A stretch of 64,000 nt of DNA from Actinospica acidithermotolerans (lineage in GTDB: Bacteria; Actinomycetota; Actinomycetes; Streptomycetales; Catenulisporaceae), in contig NZ_JAGSOH010000001.1 in the NCBI RefSeq assembly GCF_018139625.1, positions 142,917-206,916 of the forward strand. The letters are read 5' to 3'. Both the position numbers and the translations under genes were made by a program. The notes under the pieces are model-generated. The model was not told the origin of the DNA, ran no database searches, and worked only from the letters and a program-made list of their open reading frames with translations. Positions 10,740-20,163 of the stretch are shown in pieces; position 1 is the first letter of the stretch; each line of letters begins with the position of its first letter.

Positions 10740-12890
10740 GTGACCCGGCCCCTCCCGCCACACCGCACCATCCGCGCCGTGCTCGCTCTGACGCTCGTCG
10801 CCGCCGCCGGACTGCTCGGCCTGGCCGGCGCGGAGCCGGCGACCGCGGCGCAGAAGGTGACGGTCAGCCTCAGCACGATGACGCCGACCGTCGCGACGTC
10901 GAGCTCGCAGGAGCTGACCATGACGGGAAACGTGACGATCCCGTCCGGCAGCACGCACACGGACGTCATAGTGCAGCTCGCCTACGCGGCCGTGAAGCAC
11001 CGCTCCGAGATGACCGACACGCCGAACGACAGCAACGATCAGCCGCTCTACTCGGTGCAGGACCAGCTGGGCACGCTCTCCTCAGGCAGCCACGCGTGGA
11101 GCCTGAAGACCTCCGTCGGCGCGATGGGGCTGACCCCCGGCACCGTCTACGCGCTGGACGTGCAGGTCTACTCCGGCGGGGACCCGATCGGCGTGATGCG
11201 CACCTACCTGCCCTACGAGATCGCCTCGGCCTCGGCCGCCACCACGAAGCTGACGGTCCTGGCGCCGGTCACCGCGACGTCCTCGGCCGACGGATACGAG
11301 GAAGCGAGCAGCGGCAACGCGTCGTACCCCGAGCTGACCCAGGACACACTGGCCTCGGAGATGGGCAAGAACGGAAGCCTGTACGAGCTGCTGGAGGCGG
11401 GCTCGCAGCTGCCGAAGGGCACGATCTCCTGGGTGCTCGACCCGGACCTGCTCGACACCGCGATGCAGATCTCGGGCGGCTACGTGGTCGCGCGCGGCGG
11501 CACCGCCACCGACGACGTGGGTCCGGACTCGAGCAACGCGACCGCGTGGCTCGCCGAGGCCAAGACGGTCCTCGGCAGCACGGACGGCGAGCTGTGGCAG
11601 CTGCCCTCGACCGACCCCGACCTCGGCTCGCTCTCGAACGCCACGACGGCGCAGGCCGAGCAGTTCCTGTCCGAGGCGGCGCGCGAGTCCGCCACCGGCA
11701 CCACGGTGAAGTCGGTGGTCGGCCGGGACGCGCAGGGCCTGCTGGCCTGGCCCGCCGACGGCCAGGTCAACTCGACCACGCTCAAGCTCGCCGACTCCAT
11801 CGACCCGGCCGCGGTGGTCGTCGACTCGAACTCGATCGGCCTGTCCGTGCCGAACCAGGAGTACACGCCGACCGGCCGGGCCTCGGCGAACGGCAAGAGC
11901 GACCTCGCCGTCGGCGACACCGCCCTCGACGCGATCATGTCCGGCGACTCGGCCGACGCGGGGTACGTCTCGAACGGCTCAGACTCCTCGCTGCTCGCCG
12001 GCCAGCGGCTGCTCGCGCAGACCGCGCTGATCTCGCTGGAGGAGCCGAACCTCGCGCGCTCGGTGATGATGACGCTGCCGCGCAACGCGACCACCTCGGC
12101 CGCGGACATGGGCGTGCTCAAGGTGCTGCAGAGCGCGTCGTGGGTCTCCTCCGCCGGCCTGTCCTCCCTGCTCAAGGAGTCCGCCGACTCCTCCGCCTCG
12201 ACCGGCACGCCGTCCCGCAGCTCGTCCTTCGCCTCGACCGACCTGACCGGCAGCCAGCTCTCCTCGGCGATCAGCCTTCAGTCGCAGCTCACGCTCTATC
12301 AGTCGATACTGACCAAGTCGGACACGACGACGGCCGGCCTCGCCGACGCGGTGCTGCGCACGGTCTCCAACAGCTGGCGCGGCAACGCGGCGGGCTGGAA
12401 GACGTTCGAGTCGGCGGTCTCCAGCCGGCTCACGTCGCAGACCGCGCTGGTCTACCTGATCCCCAAATCCGATCTGACGCTCTCCGGAACCAGCGGGTCC
12501 ATCCCGTTCACAATCGTGAATCACCTGTCTCAGGATGTGAGACTCGGCCTCACGGTGGAGACCAGTCCGTCGGGGCTGAACGTGACGCAGATCCCGGCGC
12601 GCACCTTCCCGGCCGGCGGCAGCACCACCGTCGAGGTGAAGGTCTCGACCAAGGTGGCCTCCAGCACGTACCAGGTCACGGCGTTCCTGGTCACCGCGAG
12701 CGGCGCGCACTACGGCACGGCGAAGTCCGGCGGCTTGCAGTCCCTGCAGGTCACCGTGACCTCGATCGGCTTCGTCGCGCTGCTGCTGTTCGCGGGCTCG
12801 GCGGCATTGCTCGTGTTCGCTGTAGGGTTGCGTATCTACCGGGGTAGGAAGGGCTCGCGAAGCGAGCCGGAGACCCGCGAGGGTGACTGA
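10740..12890 (+). CDS. DUF6049-family secreted/membrane protein
   Basis: 716-residue protein with an N-terminal signal peptide (about 10-37, ending A-T-A-A-Q), a long Ser/Thr/Ala-rich extracellular region with beta-sandwich-like segments near the C-terminus, and a C-terminal transmembrane helix (about 676-698) followed by a basic tail. Position between cca and murJ is typical of the DUF6049 family in actinobacteria; the function is unknown, and the context implies a cell-envelope role. GTG 10740 lies 7 nt after TAGGAT (10728-10733), so leaderless expression is likely. It probably heads an operon with murJ, the pseudokinase and the sigma factor. Confidence 0.85.
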   Translation: MTRPLPPHRTIRAVLALTLVAAAGLLGLAGAEPATAAQKVTVSLSTMTPTVATSSSQELTMTGNVTIPSGSTHTDVIVQLAYAAVKHRSEMTDTPNDSNDQPLYSVQDQLGTLSSGSHAWSLKTSVGAMGLTPGTVYALDVQVYSGGDPIGVMRTYLPYEIASASAATTKLTVLAPVTATSSADGYEEASSGNASYPELTQDTLASEMGKNGSLYELLEAGSQLPKGTISWVLDPDLLDTAMQISGGYVVARGGTATDDVGPDSSNATAWLAEAKTVLGSTDGELWQLPSTDPDLGSLSNATTAQAEQFLSEAARESATGTTVKSVVGRDAQGLLAWPADGQVNSTTLKLADSIDPAAVVVDSNSIGLSVPNQEYTPTGRASANGKSDLAVGDTALDAIMSGDSADAGYVSNGSDSSLLAGQRLLAQTALISLEEPNLARSVMMTLPRNATTSAADMGVLKVLQSASWVSSAGLSSLLKESADSSASTGTPSRSSSFASTDLTGSQLSSAISLQSQLTLYQSILTKSDTTTAGLADAVLRTVSNSWRGNAAGWKTFESAVSSRLTSQTALVYLIPKSDLTLSGTSGSIPFTIVNHLSQDVRLGLTVETSPSGLNVTQIPARTFPAGGSTTVEVKVSTKVASSTYQVTAFLVTASGAHYGTAKSGGLQSLQVTVTSIGFVALLLFAGSAALLVFAVGLRIYRGRKGSRSEPETREGD

Positions 12891-13005
12891 CCGACGGGAA
12901 CGCACCACGCGGGACGCCGACCCTGGAGAATAAAGGCAAGGCGCTCGGAGCAAGTCCGCGCGCGACGGCTGTCGCGGGCCGTGCGGCACAGGAGGAAACC
13001 GAGCG

Positions 13006-15036
13006 ATGTCTGGGTGGCGCCCCGAGGGCGACCGGTACCGGGGGCAGGAGTACGTGGCCGAATACCGGCCCGACTCCCCGTACGCCCAGAACCACGGCCC
13101 GGGGTCCTCGGGTGAGCACTACGTCGGCCAGACCGACGAGTGGTACCAGCAGACCCGGCACGAGACGCAGAGCCTCTGGTACCCCGAGATACCGCCGGAC
13201 GAGGCGCCGGAGGCCAGGCAGGCCCGGCGCGCCGCCTACGCCGAGGCCGTCGACGCGACCCGGTTCAACATCCCGGCGATCAGCGCGGGCTTCCTGGACC
13301 CGACCTCGCTGCAGACGCTCATCCCGCCGCGCCGCGGACAGGTCCAGGGCCCCGGGACCCGGCCGGCCGACGAGACGGTCGTCGGCGACGCGGCGGTCGA
13401 GGCGCCGTCGGCCGAAGCCGCCAAGGCGAGCGTCTCGCGGGCCAGCCGGATCATGGCGATGGGCACCATCGTCTCCCGCGTCACCGGCATGGTGCGCTCC
13501 TCGATGCTGGTCGCCGCGCTGAGCACCGGACCGCTGGCCGACGCGTTCACCGTCGGCAACAACCTGCCGAACATGGTCTACATGATCGTGATCGGCGGCG
13601 CGGTCAACGCGATCTTCGTGCCGCAGCTGGTGCGTGCGATGAAGGACGACGCGGACGGCGGACGGGCCTTCATCGACCGGCTGCTGACCATGACGATCGT
13701 CTTCCTCGGCGGCCTGACCGCCGTCGCCGTCATCGCCGCGCCGCAGCTGGTGACCTTCTACGCGAGCAACGCGCACGGCGCCGACCGCACCGCGACGATC
13801 GTCTTCGCGCGCTACTGCCTGCCGCAGATCCTGTTCTACGGCCTGTCCGTGATGCTGGGCCAGATCCTCAACGCGAAGGACAGCTACGGCCCGGCGATGT
13901 GGACGCCGGTGCTGGCCAACGTGGTGCAGATCGCCACACTGGGCGCGTACATGTGGATCGTCGGCGGCACCTTCAACACCCCGCAGACCATCACGATCAA
14001 CGAGCAGATACTGCTCGGCCTCGGCACCACGCTCGGCATCGTGCTGCAGACGGTGACCCTGCTGCCGTACCTACGCGGGGTGGGCGTGCGCTTCCGGCCG
14101 CGCTTCGACTGGCGCAACACCGGCCTGGGCAAGTCGATGACCCTGGCCAAGTGGACGCTGCTGACGGTCTTCATCGGCGCGGGCGTGAACTGGGCCGTGA
14201 CCAACATGTCCACCACGATGGGCAATCGCTTCGCCAGCAACGGCGTCGGCTACTCGGCGTACTCGAACGCGGTCACGCTCTGGGTGCTGCCGCAGGCCGT
14301 CATCACGGTCTCGATCATCACTTCGCTGCTGCCGCGGATGAGCCGCTCGGCGCACGCCGGCGACCGCCGCGCGGTGGGCGACGCGATCTCCTACGGCCTG
14401 CGGTCGACCGGCGTGCTGATCGTGCCCTGCGCCTTCGCGTTCCTCGCCTTCGGCCAGCAGATCGTCTCGATCCTGCTCGGCCACGGCGGCATGACGCCGA
14501 TCCAGTCGCACAACCTCGGGTACATGCTGATGGCGTTCAGTCTCGGACTGATCCCCTACTCGGCCCAGTTCGTGATGCTGCGCGGTTTCTACGCATACGA
14601 GGACACCAAGACGCCGTTCTTCATCGCCCTGTGGATCGGGGTCGCGAACGCGGCGCTCGCCTACGCCGCCTTCGTCGTGCTCGGAAGCACGCAGTGGGCG
14701 GTGGCCGGAATGTGCGCCGGCTACTCGATCTCGTATCTGATCGGAATGGTGCTCACCGCGCAGCGGCTGCACAAGCTCGTCGGAAGTTTCGACGGAAAGC
14801 GCGTGATGCGCGTGCACATCAAGCTGTGCGTCGCGGGCGCCCTGGCCGCCGCGATCGGCGGCCCGGTGGGCATCTACGTCACCGATATGCGGGGTGCCGG
14901 AACGGTCGGCGCAATCGCCGGTTTCGCCACCGGAGGCCTTCTGTTCATCGCGGTGTTCGTTCTCGCGGCGCGCAAAATGCGCGTCCAGGAGGTGAACTCC
15001 TTGTTGGGCACCCTGAAGGCGCGCCTCGGCCGTTAG
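13006..15036 (+). CDS. murJ: lipid II flippase MurJ
   Basis: Polytopic MOP-superfamily protein that flips lipid II across the membrane for peptidoglycan synthesis. The first ~145 of 676 residues are hydrophilic (Tyr, Pro and Glu rich) and presumably cytosolic, a common extension in actinobacterial MurJ. Membrane helices begin at S-R-I-M-A-M-G-T-I-V-S-R-V-T-G-M-V-R-S, the conserved MurJ N-terminal motif with Arg. Later N-L-P-N-M-V-Y and L-P-R-M-S-R are also family features. ATG 13006 is preceded by GGAGGA. It sits between DUF6049 and a pseudokinase, as in streptomycetes. Confidence 0.95.
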   Translation: MSGWRPEGDRYRGQEYVAEYRPDSPYAQNHGPGSSGEHYVGQTDEWYQQTRHETQSLWYPEIPPDEAPEARQARRAAYAEAVDATRFNIPAISAGFLDPTSLQTLIPPRRGQVQGPGTRPADETVVGDAAVEAPSAEAAKASVSRASRIMAMGTIVSRVTGMVRSSMLVAALSTGPLADAFTVGNNLPNMVYMIVIGGAVNAIFVPQLVRAMKDDADGGRAFIDRLLTMTIVFLGGLTAVAVIAAPQLVTFYASNAHGADRTATIVFARYCLPQILFYGLSVMLGQILNAKDSYGPAMWTPVLANVVQIATLGAYMWIVGGTFNTPQTITINEQILLGLGTTLGIVLQTVTLLPYLRGVGVRFRPRFDWRNTGLGKSMTLAKWTLLTVFIGAGVNWAVTNMSTTMGNRFASNGVGYSAYSNAVTLWVLPQAVITVSIITSLLPRMSRSAHAGDRRAVGDAISYGLRSTGVLIVPCAFAFLAFGQQIVSILLGHGGMTPIQSHNLGYMLMAFSLGLIPYSAQFVMLRGFYAYEDTKTPFFIALWIGVANAALAYAAFVVLGSTQWAVAGMCAGYSISYLIGMVLTAQRLHKLVGSFDGKRVMRVHIKLCVAGALAAAIGGPVGIYVTDMRGAGTVGAIAGFATGGLLFIAVFVLAARKMRVQEVNSLLGTLKARLGR

Positions 15037-15107
15037 CACTACCATGAGGCGGGAAAGGCTCATGCTCTTCAACCGCCGAACCGCCGCAAGGAAATCGAGG
15101 GAGGGCC

Positions 15108-17231
15108 GTGGCTGCCCTGGCCGAAAACCCCGCCGAGCAGAGCGAGGACGAGGACGTCACCGCGCCGCAGGGGCCGGAGACCGAGCCCACGGCACACGCC
15201 GTGCCCGAGAAGAAGGCAGAGGACGTAATCGAGGCCGCCGAGCCGGAATCCGACAGGGAGTCGGAAACCCCGGCGGCGGACGGCGAGGAGCCGGAGACCG
15301 TGGCCCTCGCCCAGGACGCGTCCGCCCCGAAGCCGGGAAGCGCGGAGAAGTCGGCGAAGCCGGAGAAGGGCGAGCGGCCCGCGCCGAAGGCGTCGAGTGC
15401 GTCCGCCGAGTCCGTCCCGCCCGCTGAGTCCGCAGAGTCCGCGAAGTCGCACGAGCCGGACGGGTCCGCGGAGTCCGGCGCCGAATCCCGTGCCGAGTCC
15501 GAGTCCGAGTCCGAGAAGGACGAGCCGGCTGCTTCCGCGACCGAGTCCGAGTCCGAGGCCTCGGTCGAGTCCGAGGCCGAGCCGGAGACCGTGCCCGTCG
15601 ACCCGGTGTCGAACTGGGAGCCGGCCCGGCCGAAGATCGCGCGCGAGCTCGCCGTCGTCGGCCGCCGGCTCGGCAGCCGGTACCGGCTCGAGCGCATGGT
15701 GCGCGGCTTCGGCGGCGTCTTCTCGCCCGAGCCGCAGCTGTGGGTCGGCGTGGACGAGCTGCTCAACCGCCGCGTCGGTGTCGACCTCATAGCCACCGAA
15801 CACCCCCTGGTCGAGCAGGTGGCCCGGGCCGCCCGCGACGCCGCGGCGGTCCCCGACGCGCGATTCGTCCAGGTCCTCGACGCGGTGCAGGACGAGGACC
15901 TGCTCTACATCGTCACCGAGTGGGTGCCGGGCGCCGAGCAACTGCAGGAGCGGCTGGCCGACGGCCCGCTCTCGCCCGCCCGCGCCACCCGCATGGTCCG
16001 CGACCTCGCCGAGGCGATGGTCCGCGCGCACGAGGCCGAGGTGGCGCACGGCGCGATGAACCCGGCCACGGTGATGATCACCCGCGCCGGCGAGGTCAAG
16101 CTCCGCGGGCTGCTCGTCGAGGCCACCCTGAGCGGCGCCGAGCCGGAGGCCGCCGATCCCGACGAGCGCTACGCGGCGGACGTTCTGGCGCTGGGTCAGA
16201 TCTGGTACGCCGCGCTCACCGCGCGCTGGCCGGGCCCCGAGGCCGATTACGGGCTGGAAGCCGCACCGGCCGACGGCGGCGACCTCTACACCCCGGCGCA
16301 GATCCGCGCCGCCGTGCCCAAACAGGTGGACGCGACCGTCTGCCGCGCCCTGGGCATCGGCGGCCAGGAGGCCTTCACCACGGTCAAGGAGCTCTCGGAC
16401 GCCATCCGCGCGCTGCCCAAGCTGCGCGAGGAGGCACCGGAGCCGGAGACGGTCGTCGTGCCGCCGCGCACCCGCAGCGCCAAGCCGGTCTCCGCCGCGA
16501 ACTCCGCGAACGGCTCGGCCCGCGACGCCGTCCCGAACTGGTCCCCCGCGCCCGAGGAGGCCAAGCCGCTCTGGCGGCGCCGCGGCGCGCTGGCCGCCGC
16601 CGGGTGCGCGGTCATCGCGCTGGCCACGCTCGCCGCGTTCCAGCTCTCCGGGAACAACAAGACGGACACCACGACGGGCAGCATCAGCAACGCGACGCCG
16701 CACCCGTCCGTCGGCGGGCTGGTCAGCATCCCGGCCGGCACCTCGGGCAAGGCGCTGAAGATCTCGGACGACACCATCTGGGACAACGGCCCGAGCTCGG
16801 GCTCCGTGGCCACCAAGGCCGACGCCTACAACGGCTCGTCCAGCGGCTGGAAGATGACGACCCAGACGAACTCGAACTGGGCGAACAGCGGCGGCGGGAT
16901 AGGGCTGATCTTCGACCTGGGCGCGGCGCACACCGTGGACCAGATCAAGTTCCAGATCTCCAACCCGGACGCCACGGTCGAGATCTTCACCGCGCCCGCG
17001 GGCAGCTCGACCGCCTGGAACGCGAACAGCATCACCTCCGACGGCTTCACCCTGCAGAAGACGCTCAGCGGCGCCGTCTCGGGGCAGACGATCACCGCGA
17101 GCTTCTCGCCGACCTCGGCCGAGTACGTGGCGGTCGTCTTCACCCAGCTGCAGTCGCAGAGCGGGCTCAGCGACGGCACGCCGGCCGGATACCGCAGCAA
17201 CATCCTCGACGCGCAGGTGCTCGGCGAGTAG
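15108..17231 (+). CDS. membrane pseudokinase with extracellular discoidin-like domain
   Basis: 707 residues in four parts: an acidic Glu/Ser-rich region (1-165, with S-E-S-E-S-E runs); a protein-kinase-like fold (about 190-445); a transmembrane helix (about 493-515); and an extracellular beta domain (about 550-705) resembling a discoidin/carbohydrate-binding module. The kinase fold lacks catalytic residues: the VAIK lysine position reads V-G-V-D-L-I-A, HRD is H-G-A (314-316) and DFG is R-G-L (333-335), so it should not phosphorylate. By position it matches the MviN-associated pseudokinase of mycobacteria, which recruits an FHA protein to control MurJ; equivalence here is inference. GTG 15108 follows GAGGGCC. 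Confidence 0.85.
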   Translation: MAALAENPAEQSEDEDVTAPQGPETEPTAHAVPEKKAEDVIEAAEPESDRESETPAADGEEPETVALAQDASAPKPGSAEKSAKPEKGERPAPKASSASAESVPPAESAESAKSHEPDGSAESGAESRAESESESEKDEPAASATESESEASVESEAEPETVPVDPVSNWEPARPKIARELAVVGRRLGSRYRLERMVRGFGGVFSPEPQLWVGVDELLNRRVGVDLIATEHPLVEQVARAARDAAAVPDARFVQVLDAVQDEDLLYIVTEWVPGAEQLQERLADGPLSPARATRMVRDLAEAMVRAHEAEVAHGAMNPATVMITRAGEVKLRGLLVEATLSGAEPEAADPDERYAADVLALGQIWYAALTARWPGPEADYGLEAAPADGGDLYTPAQIRAAVPKQVDATVCRALGIGGQEAFTTVKELSDAIRALPKLREEAPEPETVVVPPRTRSAKPVSAANSANGSARDAVPNWSPAPEEAKPLWRRRGALAAAGCAVIALATLAAFQLSGNNKTDTTTGSISNATPHPSVGGLVSIPAGTSGKALKISDDTIWDNGPSSGSVATKADAYNGSSSGWKMTTQTNSNWANSGGGIGLIFDLGAAHTVDQIKFQISNPDATVEIFTAPAGSSTAWNANSITSDGFTLQKTLSGAVSGQTITASFSPTSAEYVAVVFTQLQSQSGLSDGTPAGYRSNILDAQVLGE

Positions 17232-17284
17232 TCCGCGCCGGGCCCGGGGGGTCGCTGGGCCGGCCAGAGAACGCGAGGGAGAGC

Positions 17285-17938
17285 ATGCGGGAGGCTGCGC
17301 GCGACGAGGCGGGCGACCTCGAACGCCTGCGCCGGCATCTGGCGGGGGACCGCGAGGCGTTCGGCGAGCTGCTCGCGCGGCACCGCGGCCGGATGTGGGC
17401 CGTGGCGCTGCGCACCGCGGGCAATCCCGAGGACGCGGCGGACGCGCTGCAGGACGCGGCGCTGTCCGCCTTCAAGGCGGCCGGCTCGTTCCGGCAGGAC
17501 TCGGCGGTCGGCACCTGGCTCTACCGGATCACCGTGAACGCCTGCCTGGACCGGCTGCGCCGGCAGGCCGCACGGCCGACGGTGCACTATCCCGATCCCG
17601 AGTCGAGCGTCTGGCGGCAGGCCACCGAGGATCCGACCGACATGGCGGAGCAGCGGGAACTGCGGATGGTCCTGGAGCAGGCGCTGGCACAGCTGCCGGT
17701 GGACCAGCGCGCGGCCGTGGTGCTGGTCGACGTCCAGGGGCTGCCGGTGGACGAGGCGGCCGCGGTGCTCGGCGTGCCCGCCGGCACGATCAAGAGCCGC
17801 TGCGCGCGCGGCCGGGCCAAGCTGGCGACGGCGCTGCGCGATCTGCGGAACCCGGCGCCCGATTCCGACGTCTCAGTACAGATCGACCATCCAGCCACAG
17901 CCACACGTGACGAGAACCGGAAGCGGGGTGCCCGGTGA
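17285..17938 (+). CDS. sigM: ECF RNA polymerase sigma factor, SigM-like
   Basis: 217-residue extracytoplasmic-function sigma factor. Region 2 (about 20-85) includes N-P-E-D-A-A-D-A-L-Q-D-A and F-R-Q-D-S-A-V-G-T-W-L-Y-R-I-T-V-N-A-C-L-D, which binds the -10 element. Region 4 (about 125-185) includes L-P-V-D-Q-R-A-A-V-V-L-V-D and the helix-turn-helix G-T-I-K-S-R-C-A-R-G-R. The open frame extends upstream into the pseudokinase gene; ATG 17285 with GAGGGAGA upstream gives the family length. It overlaps the anti-sigma gene by 4 nt (GTGA), implying translational coupling. SigM is named by synteny with the murJ/trx region, so the symbol is tentative. Confidence 0.9.
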   Translation: MREAARDEAGDLERLRRHLAGDREAFGELLARHRGRMWAVALRTAGNPEDAADALQDAALSAFKAAGSFRQDSAVGTWLYRITVNACLDRLRRQAARPTVHYPDPESSVWRQATEDPTDMAEQRELRMVLEQALAQLPVDQRAAVVLVDVQGLPVDEAAAVLGVPAGTIKSRCARGRAKLATALRDLRNPAPDSDVSVQIDHPATATRDENRKRGAR

Positions 17939-18714
17939 CGGAGCCACAGGAGCCCCGTGGCGCGGCCGCCGCGCACCTGACGCCCGAAGAGTTGTCGGAG
18001 TGCGCGTTCAGCCCGGAGACCGCCCCTGCGGGCCTGCTCGAGCACGCGCAGGGCTGTCCGGAGTGCGCGGCTGAACTCTCCGGCCTACGCGTCTTGCTGA
18101 GCGAGCTGGCCGCGTTGCCCGAGCCGGAGGTCCCCGAGTCGGTCGTCATCCGGATGGACGCCGCGGTGCAGCGGGCGTGGCAGGAGGCCGACGCGGAGCA
18201 GGAGCGGGACAAGCAGCGGGACCGCGTCGGGACCGCGTCGGCGGCCCGGCCGGGCCGGTGGTCCTGGCGGAAGCTCGCGGTGCCGCTCGCCTCGCTCTCG
18301 CTGATCGCGATCGCGGGTATCGGCATCGGCGTGGCCGTGAGCCACAGCGGCTCGAACGCCAGCTCCACGGGAAGCGCATCGAGCGGCGTTTCCGTCCAGA
18401 ACGCTCCGCGCAGCAATCAGGACCTCACGGATCCGGCGCTTGTCGCGTGGGTTCACAGCAGCCTGGCCGGCGGCCAGCCGAAGTCCTCACCGATGGTCGC
18501 GGAGGGGAACTGCGCCCAGGCGAGTGCGCCGAAGCGTTCCGGCTACACCGTTCTGACGACGGCTCACCGCGTGTTCGAGAACCAGGCTGCGACGCTGGTC
18601 GTGTACCAGAACGCGCAGGAGCCCGCGTCCTCGACCGTCTACGCGGTCGTGTACGCGGGCTCCTGCCCGAGCTCTGCGAGTGTGGTGCTCGCCCAGGGCT
18701 CCGTCAGCCGATGA
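17935..18714 (+). CDS. zinc-binding anti-sigma factor with one membrane helix
   Basis: 259 residues. The N-terminal cytosolic domain carries the anti-sigma zinc motif H-x3-C-x2-C (H-A-Q-G-C-P-E-C, about residues 42-49), expected to hold the preceding sigma factor. A transmembrane helix lies at about 118-140, and an extracellular region of ~115 residues follows, with no domain I recognise. The GTG start overlaps the sigma stop by 4 nt. Arrangement and motif make it the cognate regulator; the signal it senses is unknown. The 3' end overlaps convergent trxA by 11 bp. Confidence 0.88.
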   Translation: MTEPQEPRGAAAAHLTPEELSECAFSPETAPAGLLEHAQGCPECAAELSGLRVLLSELAALPEPEVPESVVIRMDAAVQRAWQEADAEQERDKQRDRVGTASAARPGRWSWRKLAVPLASLSLIAIAGIGIGVAVSHSGSNASSTGSASSGVSVQNAPRSNQDLTDPALVAWVHSSLAGGQPKSSPMVAEGNCAQASAPKRSGYTVLTTAHRVFENQAATLVVYQNAQEPASSTVYAVVYAGSCPSSASVVLAQGSVSR

Positions 18715-19030
18715 AGTCCTCGAGGTCCTTGAGCAGCGCGCGCTTCGGCTTGGCGCCGACGATGGTCTTGGCGACCTCGCCCTTGACGTAGACGTTCAGC
18801 ATCGGGATGTTCAGCACCCCGTAGCGCGTCGCCGTCTCCGGGTTCTCGTCGGTGTTCAGCTTGACGATCTCCAGCTTCTCGCCGTGCTCGGCGGCGATCT
18901 GCTCCAGGATCGGGGCGATCATGCGGCACGGCCCGCACCACTCGGCCCAGAAGTCGACCAGCACCGGCTTGCCGCTCTTGAGGACCTCCTCGTCGAACGT
19001 CGCGTCGGTGACCTGCTTGAGCGCCGACAT
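18704..19030 (-). CDS. trxA: thioredoxin
   Basis: Cytosolic dithiol-disulfide oxidoreductase of 108 residues. The active site W-C-G-P-C is at 31-35 in D-F-W-A-E-W-C-G-P-C; the cis-proline region reads N-I-P-M-L-N-V-Y. The length is standard. It follows trxB by 45 nt on the same strand, so the two are likely co-transcribed and TrxB is the expected reductant. ATG 19030 is preceded by GGAGG. The 3' end overlaps the anti-sigma gene on the other strand by 11 bp. Confidence 0.97.
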   Translation of the reverse strand: MSALKQVTDATFDEEVLKSGKPVLVDFWAEWCGPCRMIAPILEQIAAEHGEKLEIVKLNTDENPETATRYGVLNIPMLNVYVKGEVAKTIVGAKPKRALLKDLEDFIG

Positions 19031-19075
19031 GAAGCGGCCTCCTTCTTCTGAAAGCTTGCGTCTGTGGGTGGAACG

Positions 19076-20047
<972 letters not shown>

Positions 20048-20084
20048 TGCCTACTGCTTTCTCTCGGTCTGCTGACTGCTGGGG

Positions 20085-20130
20085 GGTACTTCTACTGCCA
20101 CTGCTGCTACTACTACTGCTGCCGCCGCGG
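20085..20130. repeat. trinucleotide-periodic tract between parB and trxB
   Basis: A 45-bp run made almost wholly of CTA, CTG, ACT and GCC triplets (for example CTGCTACTACTACTGCTGCC) lies in the trxB leader. It is not in any convincing reading frame. It resembles the CTA run at oriC (28550-28561) but has no DnaA boxes beside it. Confidence 0.5.
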
Positions 20131-20135
20131 CGGTC

Positions 20136-20147
20136 GTTCACGTGAAC
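20136..20147. promoter_or_regulatory. parS-like palindrome (degenerate)
   Basis: GTTCACGTGAAC, a perfect 12-bp palindrome sharing the TTCACGTGAA core with parS (GTTTCACGTGAAAC), placed 3' of parB. Shorter than the other sites, so ParB binding is less certain. Confidence 0.45.
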
Positions 20148-20163
20148 CGCGACGGAGGCGCCG

